Assembly: GCA_030740315.1 (NCBI GenBank)
Contig: JASLXN010000014.1
Span: 1 to 17,019, forward strand
Length of the DNA: 17,019 nt
Direction of reading: 5' to 3'
Source: Dehalococcoidia bacterium
GTDB taxonomy: Bacteria; Chloroflexota; Dehalococcoidia; JACVQG01; JAHKAY01
The translations under genes were made by a program, and so were the position numbers. Each line of letters starts with the position of its first letter. Within the stretch, counting starts at the first letter, position 1. The notes beneath the pieces are model-generated. The model did no database searches. It was not told the origin of the DNA and saw only the letters and a program-made list of their open reading frames with translations. Positions 1-6,503 of this stretch are shown here, in pieces.

Positions 1-185
1 GCCCCCCACATCTGGAAGTTGCCCTGGAAGGGCAGGAAATCGGCCCCGTGGCCGCAGCCTATGTTAAGCAGCCGCCCACCTCCCCAGCGCCCCACCACCT
101 CCGACACCTCTCGCCGGAAGCGGGTGTGGCGGCGGAGCCGGTACCAGCCCTCTGCGATTTCATCCCATACATGGGGTGTAGCCAT
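1..185 (-). CDS. Class I SAM-dependent methyltransferase, Trm9-like (N-terminal part, runs off the left edge)
   Basis: I translated this frame by hand from the reverse strand; it is open from an ATG at 185-183 to the window edge, giving 61 residues. It begins MATPHVWDEIAEGWYRLR and then carries LLNIGCGHGADFLPF at about residues 41-55. That is motif I (SAM binding) of a class I methyltransferase. The VWDEIAEGWY opening followed by an Arg-rich stretch and NIGCGHG resembles Trm9/ALKBH8-type tRNA wobble-uridine methyltransferases and their archaeal relatives, which methylate the carboxymethyl group on U34. The gene is divergent from elp3, whose product makes that carboxymethyl group, so the context supports the role. 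An AAAGG lies about 5 bases before the ATG on the minus strand. Methyltransferase is secure; Trm9-like substrate specificity is inference, since the catalytic half is outside the window. Confidence 0.75.
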   Translation of the reverse strand, partial: MATPHVWDEIAEGWYRLRRHTRFRREVSEVVGRWGGGRLLNIGCGHGADFLPFQGNFQMWG

Positions 186-229
186 ATCCGCCTTTATGAT
201 ACACTGACCTGCGGTGGCACGGTAACGGA
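186..229. promoter_or_regulatory. Short divergent intergenic gap between methyltransferase and elp3
   Basis: Only 44 bases separate the two divergent start codons, so any promoters and ribosome binding sites must overlap here or lie within the coding ends. A TATGAT at 195-200 could be a plus-strand -10 element, but I see no convincing -35. The elp3 ribosome binding site is weak (a GGA directly before the ATG). Confidence 0.3.
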
Positions 230-1636
230 ATGCGTAAGAGCACCAGGACCCTCTCTGGAGTAACTCCAGTGGCAGTGATGGCCCAGCCCATGGGCTGTCC
301 CGGGCATTGTGTCTACTGCCCCTCCTTCCATGATTCCCCCCGTAGCTATACCCCGGAGTCCCCCGCGGTGCTGAGGGGCCATCGGTATGAATACGACCCC
401 CGCCGCCAGGTCCGGGAGAGGCTGAACATGTTTGAGGCCATGGGCCACCCCACCGATAAGGTAGAGCTTATAGTGATGGGTGGCACATTTCTTGCCACAC
501 CCCCGGAATACCAGTACCAGTTTATCCAGGGCTGCTATGAGGGCCTAAACGGCTCCAGAGCCGGAGGGCTGTCGGAGGCCCGGGACGGGAACCGGTGGGC
601 TGCCCACCGCTGCGTGGGGCTGTGCGTGGAGACCAGGCCGGATTTCTGTGGCGACGCAGAAGTGGCCCGGCTGCTGGAGTTCGGTTGTACCCGTGTGGAG
701 CTTGGCGTACAGACACTGGCTGATGACACATACAATCTGGTGGGGCGGGGTCACACGGTAGAGGATGTGGCCACTGCCACCCGGTTGCTGAAAGACAGGG
801 GCTTCAAGGTGTACTATCACTGGATGCCCGGTCTCCCTGGAACCACCCCAGAGAGGGACATGGAGCTCTTTGGGCATCTCTTCAGCGACTCCCGCTTTCG
901 CCCCGACGGACTCAAGCTGTACCCAACCCTAGTGGTACAGGGCTCGGAGTTGGCGTTGTGGTGGCGCCAGGGACATTACACCCCCTACGAGACCGAGACT
1001 CTGATGGAGCTCCTGTGCTACATGAAGTCCTCGCTGCCGCCGTATGTGAGAGTGTCCCGCATCATGCGTGATATCCCCACCCAGTTCATCCTGGCGGGCT
1101 GCAAGCAGTCCAACCTGGGCGAGATGGTGACGCGACGGCTGGGGCCGGGGGGGTGCCGATGTATCCGCTGCCGGGAGTACGGCCACCGACTGAGGGATGG
1201 TTGGGGAATCAGCACCCCTCACCTGCACCGCATGGACTATGAAGCCTCAGATGGCCAGGAGGTGTTCCTGACCATGGAGGATGACAGTCAAACGCTGTGG
1301 GGCCTGCTCCGTCTCAGGTGGCCCTTTGAGGGGCCGGATGCCGCCGTAGTGAGAGAGTTGCATGTCTACGGGCCGGAGGTTGGATTGGGGCGGAGGGGAA
1401 TGCGAGCCGCTCAGCACCAGGGTCTTGGGGAGACACTTATGCGGCAGGCTGAACGGGTGGCCCTGGAGGAGTTCAGGGTCTCCAGGCTTGCGGTGCTGAG
1501 CGGCGTGGGCGCACAGGAGTATTATGTCAACTTAGGCTACCGGCCCCAAGGCCCTTACATGTGCCGTAACCTGACACCTATTTTCACACCGCCAGCCCGT
1601 CTCAGGGCAGGGACAAATCCTCTTCCTCGGCGATAA
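230..1636 (+). CDS. elp3: Elp3: tRNA uridine-34 carboxymethyl radical SAM / GNAT acetyltransferase
   Basis: Elp3 uses a radical SAM domain and acetyl-CoA to put a carboxymethyl group on C5 of the tRNA wobble uridine. The 468-residue product starts MRKSTRTLSGVTPVAVM. Cys23, Cys27 and Cys30 form the CX3CX2C cluster motif (CPGHCVYC). IMGGTFL, CVETRPD, ELGVQ and HWMPGLPGTTPE follow as in the Elp3 radical SAM core. The CRCIRCREYGHR stretch near residue 310 fits the zinc-binding linker. The C-terminal GNAT domain has the acetyl-CoA loop QHQGLGETLM and a conserved YYVNLGYR. The start fits because the frame has stops upstream and the protein lacks the eukaryotic N-terminal extension, as I recall for Dehalococcoides Elp3. 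Bacteria with Elp3 normally lack the other Elongator subunits, and none is seen here. The 3' end overlaps the convergent EthD gene by 35 bases. Confidence 0.96.
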   Translation: MRKSTRTLSGVTPVAVMAQPMGCPGHCVYCPSFHDSPRSYTPESPAVLRGHRYEYDPRRQVRERLNMFEAMGHPTDKVELIVMGGTFLATPPEYQYQFIQGCYEGLNGSRAGGLSEARDGNRWAAHRCVGLCVETRPDFCGDAEVARLLEFGCTRVELGVQTLADDTYNLVGRGHTVEDVATATRLLKDRGFKVYYHWMPGLPGTTPERDMELFGHLFSDSRFRPDGLKLYPTLVVQGSELALWWRQGHYTPYETETLMELLCYMKSSLPPYVRVSRIMRDIPTQFILAGCKQSNLGEMVTRRLGPGGCRCIRCREYGHRLRDGWGISTPHLHRMDYEASDGQEVFLTMEDDSQTLWGLLRLRWPFEGPDAAVVRELHVYGPEVGLGRRGMRAAQHQGLGETLMRQAERVALEEFRVSRLAVLSGVGAQEYYVNLGYRPQGPYMCRNLTPIFTPPARLRAGTNPLPRR

Positions 1637-1925
1637 ACTGCACTAGGCCCTCTACCTGGCTGAAGAAGACGGTATCGCCTATCGCACCCTGGCTCTCCGG
1701 GGAAGCCAGCGCCCGACGCAGGGAGTCGTAGTCCTCAAAGTATAGCTGGGCCATGCGGTAGTATGGGGAGGGCCGGTTGGCGGAGGCATGCACTAGGCCC
1801 CGTGTGTATTTCTTCAGACCTGGCAGCTTGCCGGCCAGCGGTATGTGCACCTCCGTGTAGTGGCGTTCAAAAGCCTCAACATCGGTCTCCGGTTTAAGCC
1901 TGAACAGAGTTACCAGCTTGAACAT
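1602..1925 (-). CDS. EthD-family small protein (dimeric alpha-beta barrel)
   Basis: The 107-residue protein starts MFKLVTLFRLKPETDVEAF and has the family pattern of a short beta strand, then HYTEVHIPLAGKLPGLKKY (the H-x-x-x-H-x-P-L helix typical of EthD), YYRMAQLYFEDYDSL and a C-terminal strand. EthD-like proteins are small dimeric alpha-beta barrels; a few take part in ether or polyketide metabolism, but most have no known reaction, so the substrate is not predictable here. The start is well supported by AAAGGAGAGGT just before the ATG at 1925-1923 on the minus strand. Its last 35 bases overlap elp3 tail to tail. Upstream, on the same strand, lies a decayed radC segment whose open frame runs 16 bases into this gene. 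Confidence 0.85.
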   Translation of the reverse strand: MFKLVTLFRLKPETDVEAFERHYTEVHIPLAGKLPGLKKYTRGLVHASANRPSPYYRMAQLYFEDYDSLRRALASPESQGAIGDTVFFSQVEGLVQFIAEEEDLSLP

Positions 1926-2125
1926 ACCTCTCCTTTACAAAATGTCTTGGGCAGTTTTATCTCCCTAGGCTTCCGAGCAGCTTCGGGAAAGCCCAGGCCT
2001 TTCTCTTTTAGATTGACGAATCCCTGCGGCGTCACAACGATATGGTCTAGCAACTCTATATCCAGAAGGCCCAGTTGGGCAGAACGCTCTTCCAATATAT
2101 TTACTATATTTACAGCCCCCGTTGC
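1910..2125 (-). pseudogene. RadC-like (JAB/MPN domain) C-terminal remnant
   Basis: The minus-strand frame after an in-frame TGA at 2128-2126 reads through VNILEERSAQLGLLDIELL, then DHIVVTPQGFVNLKEKGLGF. This is the C-terminal end of a RadC protein, where the [LI]LDH-[IV]-[IV] strand and the S-x-[RK]-E-x-G ending are conserved. There is no ATG; the only possible start inside is a TTG at 2095. The metal-binding HNHPSG motif that should precede it is missing; a degraded ENPSGG is readable in the minus frame around 2228-2245, followed by a stop. The open frame continues past the RadC end to 1910. I infer a dead fragment left by deletion and frameshift. A real short protein is unlikely because the catalytic residues are gone. 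Confidence 0.7.
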
Positions 2126-2183
2126 TCACTTTCCTCAAGTATATCAAGGCCCGCCGCCGATGTGTACCCCATGGAGACAACAC

Positions 2184-2210
2184 TCTTTGTCTTTGTCTTT
2201 GTCTTTGTCT
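2184..2210. repeat. Hexanucleotide tandem repeat (TTTGTC)4
   Basis: Four perfect copies of TTTGTC at 2186-2209, with partial units on both sides. It lies in the decayed stretch between the RecD2 and RadC remnants. On the minus strand it would read as repeated Gln-Arg or Asp-Lys, neither of which fits any domain, so it looks like a slippage expansion in non-functional DNA. Confidence 0.9.
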
Positions 2211-2261
2211 CTCCAACCCTATCCATGCCCACCAGAAGGGTTTTCTGCCAAATTTATACAC

Positions 2262-2605
2262 TTTGTGGATGGAGATGGCTGTGGCCAGCACCGGCCCGCC
2301 CATGTCGCCCCAGTCGCAGATGACACTTGGGTCCTCAAACCGCACAGCCAACTTGCGCTCCGTGCAGTCTATGCTCCCTACCCTGCCGATGCCCCAGTTG
2401 ACGACGTCTTCTCATAGTTGTTCTTCACTTGTATCGCCTTATCACCTATTCTAAAGACCCAATTGCCGCGAACCATTTTCTATTCCACAAAATAGTGGAG
2501 CCGTTGCAGTTCGGAATTCAGGTTGGCCATCCCGGCTATCCCCCAATGGATAGGCGTAATAACCTGGATACCGTCCACAGAGTTCATGTGGAAGGCCTGT
2601 GGCTG
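2262..2605 (-). pseudogene. RecD2-type helicase C-terminal remnant, broken by stop and frameshift
   Basis: After a TAA at 2608-2606 the minus strand reads MNSVDGIQVITPIHWGIAG, then MANLNSELQRL, an in-frame TAG, then VFRIGDKAIQVKNNYEK. A shift to another frame gives VVNWGIGRVGSIDCTERKLA, VRFEDPSVICDWGD and VLATAISIHK. These blocks match, in order, the C-terminal helicase region of RecD2/UvrD-family enzymes: the IQVLTPMHRG motif, VFRVGDKVMQIKNNYDK, the NGDIGRV-x-x-ID insert, and AYAISIHKSQG (motif VI region). The sequence leaves the family right after AISIHK, before SQGSE. The N-terminal two thirds of a normal RecD2 would lie where glmS now is. One internal stop, one frameshift and both ends lost make this a clear pseudogene fragment. 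Confidence 0.8.
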
Positions 2606-2627
2606 TTAGGGCGTTAGCAACGCCTAA
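2606..2627 (-). terminator. Inverted repeat just downstream of glmS
   Basis: The arms TTAGGGCGTT and AACGCCTAA (one bulged base) pair around a short AGC loop, starting 6 bases past the glmS stop. This could end or stabilise the glmS transcript. No T-run follows on the minus strand, so a standard intrinsic terminator is not shown. Confidence 0.4.
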
Positions 2628-2632
2628 AAGCG

Positions 2633-4408
2633 CTATTTGACAGTGACCGATTTGGCCAGGTTGCGGGGCCTGTCAGGATTGTTGCCACTGAGCACCGACA
2701 GGTAATAAGCAAGAAGCTGTAGGGGTGCCACGCTCACCAAGGGATAGTATATCTCGTCCACATTGGGGATGGGCAGCCAGTGGTGAAACACAGGGTTGGG
2801 CTGGTCCGAGACACCGATAATAAGTCCACCACGACTACGGGCCTCTATAGCGTTGCTCAGGGTTTCTCTGAAAGTATAGTCCCGGGGGCATATCACCACC
2901 ACGGGGGTGCCTTCTTCTATAAGGGCCAGGGTGCCGTGCTTCAACTCCCCAGCTGGCATGCCCTCTGCATGTATGTAGGCCAACTCTTTGACCTTCAGGG
3001 CACCCTCTACCGCGATAGCGAAATTGATACCCCGGGCGATATAATAAAAGTGCTCTCGGGTAAATGTGGCCCCCGCCACCGCCAGAATGGCATCGCTAGT
3101 GTCCTTGATGTTCTTCTCTATGAGCTGTGAGATTTCTTCCATCTTACGTATGAGGCCGTTACGGGGACTCATCATAGCCGAAGCCAGCAGGTAGAAAACG
3201 ACTATCTGGTTAACGAAAGATTTAGTAGCCGCCACGGAGATCTCCGGGCCACAATTGAGGGTGATGACCCAGTTACTTATGCGGCACAGTTGGGAACCAG
3301 GTGTGTTGACCAGGGATAGTATCCGGGCACCATCGGCCCGGGCTTGCTTCACACCCTGCACCACATCGGCCGTTTCCCCGCTCTGAGAAACCGCGATTAC
3401 GAGGGTATTCTTGTCTATGGAATCGGAAAAATAGTGCAGTTCAGAGGCCATAATCACGTCGCAGAACTTCCCCGCCAGCTTGGAGAACAGGTAACGGCCC
3501 ACCAGGGCGGCATAGCGAGATGTACCGCAGGCGGTTATGATTACCCGCCTAGCACGCAGTATATCCAGGGCCAAGGAGTCTATATGCTCCGGGTCCTGTT
3601 TTAGGGCTGAGCGGATGGCCTGGGGCTGCTCCATGATTTCCTTGAGCATAAAGAAGTCGTAGCCGTCTTTAGAAGCCGCCTGGACAGACCATCCCAGAGG
3701 GCCTGGATGGCGTACCGCCGGATTACCCTGGCTATCCAGGCATCTTACTTCACCGCTGCCGTTGAGCACCACTACCTCGCAGTCTTCGGGATACAGAACC
3801 TGGTCTGTATGCATCAGGAATGCCTGGGCATCACTGGCCAAGAACAGTCCCTTGCTGGCTACCCCGGCTATCAAGGGGCTATCGCGGCGTGTGCCTACCA
3901 GCTTGCCCGGTTCCTCAGAATACATCACTACGAAGGCGTAAGACCCGGCAAGCTGTTGGGAGGCCAGGCGCACCGCTTCCTCCAATGGGTGGCCATCCTC
4001 CAAGTACTCTTCAATCAGGTGTGGAATGACCTCTGTGTCCGTTTCCGATATGAAGCGGTGGTGGGCACCAAGCCTGTAGCGTAGCTCCTGGTAGTTCTCC
4101 ACTATCCCGTTGTGTACAACAGCGACTCGCCCAGTGCAGTCCAGGTGCGGGTGGGCATTTTCCAGGGTTGCGCCGCCGTGTGTGGCCCAGCGGACATGGC
4201 CGATGCCAGTATTTCCCGGGAGGTTATGCAGATGGTGTTTCCGGTCAACATCGGCTACCCAACCCACATCTTTCGCAAGCCACAACTTCCCCTCAGAGAA
4301 GGTGGCCATCCCTGCCGAATCGTAACCCCTATATTCCAGGCTCTGGAGTCCTTGGAGAACTATGGGCGCTGCCGGGCTATAGCCAGTGCAGCCCACTATG
4401 CCGCACAC
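2633..4408 (-). CDS. glmS: Glutamine-fructose-6-phosphate aminotransferase (isomerizing)
   Basis: GlmS makes glucosamine-6-phosphate from fructose-6-phosphate and glutamine, the first step toward UDP-N-acetylglucosamine. The 591-residue product begins MCGIVGCTGYSPAAPIVLQG with the nucleophile Cys2. The glutaminase domain (to about 215) has EYRGYDSAG, HVRWATHGGATLENAHPH and a RRDSPL block. Two SIS sugar-isomerase domains follow: ACGTSRYAALVGRYLF and SQSGETADV in the first, EGALKVKELAYIHAEG and GELKHG in the second. The end is the classic PRNLAKSVTVK. Length is slightly below the usual 600-610. The start codon is GTG at 4408, with AAGGAGGGG about 8 bases upstream. It lies downstream of the GlmU-like gene on the same strand, but 341 bases and its own promoter separate them. 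Confidence 0.98.
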   Translation of the reverse strand: MCGIVGCTGYSPAAPIVLQGLQSLEYRGYDSAGMATFSEGKLWLAKDVGWVADVDRKHHLHNLPGNTGIGHVRWATHGGATLENAHPHLDCTGRVAVVHNGIVENYQELRYRLGAHHRFISETDTEVIPHLIEEYLEDGHPLEEAVRLASQQLAGSYAFVVMYSEEPGKLVGTRRDSPLIAGVASKGLFLASDAQAFLMHTDQVLYPEDCEVVVLNGSGEVRCLDSQGNPAVRHPGPLGWSVQAASKDGYDFFMLKEIMEQPQAIRSALKQDPEHIDSLALDILRARRVIITACGTSRYAALVGRYLFSKLAGKFCDVIMASELHYFSDSIDKNTLVIAVSQSGETADVVQGVKQARADGARILSLVNTPGSQLCRISNWVITLNCGPEISVAATKSFVNQIVVFYLLASAMMSPRNGLIRKMEEISQLIEKNIKDTSDAILAVAGATFTREHFYYIARGINFAIAVEGALKVKELAYIHAEGMPAGELKHGTLALIEEGTPVVVICPRDYTFRETLSNAIEARSRGGLIIGVSDQPNPVFHHWLPIPNVDEIYYPLVSVAPLQLLAYYLSVLSGNNPDRPRNLAKSVTVK

Positions 4409-4424
4409 TTGAAAGACCCCTCCT

Positions 4425-4442
4425 TGAGTACGCTGAGTACGC
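4425..4442. repeat. 9-bp perfect tandem duplication in the glmS leader
   Basis: TGAGTACGC occurs twice head to tail, immediately upstream of the glmS Shine-Dalgarno sequence and inside the predicted leader. It may be a simple duplication or half-sites for a regulator; nothing in the sequence decides this. Confidence 0.6.
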
Positions 4443-4485
4443 TATCTCGTTCGTGCTGCCCACAAGTATAGCCTACAAGACAACA

Positions 4486-4514
4486 AGGATAGAACACATA
4501 TATCCATATGTCAA
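4486..4514 (-). promoter_or_regulatory. Sigma-70-type promoter for glmS
   Basis: On the minus strand a perfect TTGACA (plus-strand TGTCAA, 4509-4514) is followed after exactly 17 bases by TATCCT (plus-strand AGGATA, 4486-4491). Transcription would begin near 4479, leaving a leader of about 70 bases before the glmS GTG. Confidence 0.65.
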
Positions 4515-4551
4515 ATGTCAGTAACCCGATTGGGTGGTCTTGAAGCAGCCG

Positions 4552-4698
4552 TCACTGGCCGTTTATGGCTAGCTCCGTGTGGTCGCCCATAAACAGACTC
4601 TCCCCCTCCTTGGGCCTATCCTGGATGAACTGTTGACAATCAGCACTTTCTTCAGTTGACACCACTATCACCCAGCCATAGTAGAAGTGGTGCAACAC
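4552..4698 (-). CDS. Small hypothetical protein between the GlmU-like gene and glmS
   Basis: A 48-residue reading frame starts at GTG 4698 with AAAGGTG about 7 bases upstream and ends at TGA 4554-4552. It reads VLHHFYYGWVIVVSTEESAD, then CQQFIQDRPKEGESLFMGDH and TELAINGQ. It is in the same frame as the preceding GlmU-like gene and is open back to that gene's TAG at 4752, so up to 65 residues could be translated if another start were used. I do not recognise the family. The composition looks protein-like, with a hydrophobic segment (YYGWVIVV) and then an acidic, polar tail. It could be a real small gene, or the end of a lost gene. The glmS promoter lies just downstream. An 8-bp inverted repeat (4561-4568 and 4587-4594) sits in its 3' part. 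Confidence 0.35.
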   Translation of the reverse strand: MLHHFYYGWVIVVSTEESADCQQFIQDRPKEGESLFMGDHTELAINGQ

Positions 4699-4749
4699 TT
4701 CAGCGCACCTTTGCCGGCAGTCCGGCCTGTACAGAGGACGCCGGAGTAT

Positions 4750-6006
4750 CTACAACTGCTCCCTGTCGGTGAGCATTCTGGCCCCAGTGGCCAGGTCATG
4801 GGTTAGGCAGAGGTGAGGGCTGAGTACAGACCCCTCCCCCATGCGTACTCCAGGCATCAGGCTGGCGTGTATGCCCGTCTGGCAGCCATCACCTATCATG
4901 GCTCCCAAATAGCAGGTTCCGGTATCCACCATCTCATTACCCACCTTCACCCGGACATGGCGGCGGTGGAAAGGCAAGTTCGCCGTGATGGTACCGGCCC
5001 CCAAGTTGCACGCGCTGCCTACGATAGAGTCCCCCACATAGCCGAGGTGGAAATTGGAGTCTTGGCCTATATAGGAGTGCTTGATTTCAGTGCCGAAACC
5101 CACCACACTTCCGGCGCCGATGTGGACACCGCCCCGAATGAGCACATTGTTGCCGATTACCACCCCCGGCCCGATGTAGGCCGGGCCTCGTACCACGGCG
5201 TTCTCAGAAATACGTGCCCCTTCTCCTACCACCACCCGATCCTCCACTAAAGCACTGGAAGCTATCTGTGCAGAGTGAGCGATGTCCTTTCGAATATCCT
5301 GTAGCAGGTGATCCATCACCGCCAGTATGTGCCAGGGGTATTTTATAGGACCCCAGAACCCCTTATAAGGCACCACCTTCATCCGGTCCCCGGCCGCCAT
5401 GAACCGTCCCAGGGCACGCTCGTAGGTATCGTCCCCATCTCCACCCTCATCGACTATGGCCTCCAGTAGCTCCCCGGGCCTAGTGTGCAGGTGCACCACG
5501 ATGTTGACCAGCAGGCTGGGTTCCCGGCCCTGTCCGGGCTTCTCTGCAATCTCCTTGACCCAACCACCCGGGCTTACCACCAGGTAGCCGCCGGGGAAAT
5601 ATTCCTTGACACTGTAGCCCAGGATATAGCTGATAGCATCACCCTTCGGCGCAGCTGCCAGTATCCGGGCATATGCGGAAGGCTCAACCACATCACTGGG
5701 ACTGACTATCAGAATGGGCCCGTCACCCAGGTGCTCCCGGGCGCTGAGGAGGGCATGTCCCATGCCTCTAGGCTGCTCCTGCAGGGCCACCTGCACCGAA
5801 ACCCCATCTAACCTGCTTACGGCCTGTTCCACTCGCTGCCTGGCGGACGGACCTGCAATGACCAGGAAATCACGCACACCCAGCTTGGCCACCTTCTCCA
5901 TCTGGTGCTCCAAGAGGCTTTTACCCATGAAGGACAGGAGATACTTTTCTTCAGTGAAAGGGAACATCCTGCGGCCTATACCGCCACACAAAAAAACCGC
6001 TTTCAA
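4750..6006 (-). CDS. GlmU-like sugar-1-phosphate nucleotidyltransferase with C-terminal hexapeptide acyltransferase domain
   Basis: Likely supplies UDP-N-acetylglucosamine (glucosamine-1-phosphate acetylation and uridylyl transfer) or a related activated sugar in the cytoplasm. The 418-residue protein begins MKAVFLCGGIGRRMFPFTEE, a variant of the LxGGxGxRLxPLT pyrophosphorylase loop. Compared with the usual T-x-x-x-P-K the loop is about two residues shorter before Lys21. VSPSDVVEP carries the expected metal-binding Asp, and EIAEKPGQG the sugar-contacting region. From about residue 235 comes a left-handed beta helix of hexapeptides with NFHLGYVGD and CNLGAGTITANL, which match the GlmU acetyltransferase histidine and its Gly-Ala-Gly-Thr-Ile loop. 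Start is TTG (6006) with GAGGAAGG just before; MKAV is the family's usual first strand. Nearby glmS supports the pathway. No glmM is in the window. Exact sugar is uncertain. Confidence 0.85.
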   Translation of the reverse strand: MKAVFLCGGIGRRMFPFTEEKYLLSFMGKSLLEHQMEKVAKLGVRDFLVIAGPSARQRVEQAVSRLDGVSVQVALQEQPRGMGHALLSAREHLGDGPILIVSPSDVVEPSAYARILAAAPKGDAISYILGYSVKEYFPGGYLVVSPGGWVKEIAEKPGQGREPSLLVNIVVHLHTRPGELLEAIVDEGGDGDDTYERALGRFMAAGDRMKVVPYKGFWGPIKYPWHILAVMDHLLQDIRKDIAHSAQIASSALVEDRVVVGEGARISENAVVRGPAYIGPGVVIGNNVLIRGGVHIGAGSVVGFGTEIKHSYIGQDSNFHLGYVGDSIVGSACNLGAGTITANLPFHRRHVRVKVGNEMVDTGTCYLGAMIGDGCQTGIHASLMPGVRMGEGSVLSPHLCLTHDLATGARMLTDREQL

Positions 6007-6140
6007 TGCCTTCCTCTTCTGCCAAAGGGAGCATATCTCCTGCTCATCTCTACGTCAAGGGGATGTACACCTCCGCCGGCATGTCACGTCGCAACCGGGG
6101 CATTTAGAGACCATTATCTTTCCCAGCCCCCTGCCCAGGG

Positions 6141-6170
6141 CTGAAAAGAACCCGTGCAATTGGGTATAAT
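6141..6170 (+). promoter_or_regulatory. Candidate promoter with perfect TATAAT
   Basis: TATAAT at 6165-6170 with CTGAAA at 6141-6146 (18-base spacer). The -10 is perfect, the -35 is weak. It would give a leader of about 330 bases for the downstream glycosyltransferase. Confidence 0.4.
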
Positions 6171-6445
6171 TTGAGCAGTCGGCTGAAGGAAAACGGAGCG
6201 CTGTTTAGCCACAGAGATCCCCTCCCAAAGGAGAATCATCCAAATAAACATTAACTGCGGGAGGCAAACTATCCTACAGAAGAAGCTCGACATACCCCCT
6301 GGGAGTACCACGACAGGAGGTGCACAACCAAGATGCCGTAGCCATGGTCAGGCAGACTGCCGATTCAACTATCCCTTGGGACACTCTCTTTAAAAACAGT
6401 CCCTTTAAGTATGCCGTTGCCCGGCTCATCCCCTCCTTTAGGATG

Positions 6446-6474
6446 TTGACACCGGGTAGCTTTGGGTGAACAAT
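6446..6474 (+). promoter_or_regulatory. Candidate promoter directly upstream of the family 2 glycosyltransferase
   Basis: Perfect TTGACA at 6446-6451, 17-base spacer, then AACAAT at 6469-6474 (4 of 6 to consensus). Transcription would start near 6481, just ahead of the GGATGGAG ribosome binding site. It is better placed than the TATAAT site about 300 bases upstream. Confidence 0.45.
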
Positions 6475-6503
6475 AGTACCTATCCGGATGGAGTAAGAAT
6501 GCA

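Larger units (their letters stand above)
6007..6503. other. Divergent intergenic region, about 500 bases, no secure gene
   Basis: It lies between the divergent GlmU-like gene and the family 2 glycosyltransferase and holds the promoter candidates listed separately. Two marginal reading frames exist. One is a 19-codon minus frame (6055-6114) with four Cys in a CX2CX3CX3C spacing (KCPGCDVTC). The other is a plus frame open from about 6260 to TGA 6469, with an ATG at 6344 (41 residues, MVRQTADSTIPWDTLFKN at its start). Neither has a clear ribosome binding site or a family I know. Confidence 0.5.

Noticed and set aside
1..229. Plus-strand frames (19-207, 48-263) before elp3
   Set aside because: They are antisense to the methyltransferase start, which has a clear SAM-binding motif; they also do not join to elp3.
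1965..2351. 128-codon minus-strand frame as an intact gene
   Set aside because: It contains a piece of the RecD2 remnant, runs through the hexanucleotide repeat as Gln-Arg repeats, and then reads out of frame across the RadC remnant.
4633..4661. Two TTGACA boxes on the plus strand
   Set aside because: No -10 element at a proper distance and no plus-strand gene downstream; they lie in the small minus-strand frame.
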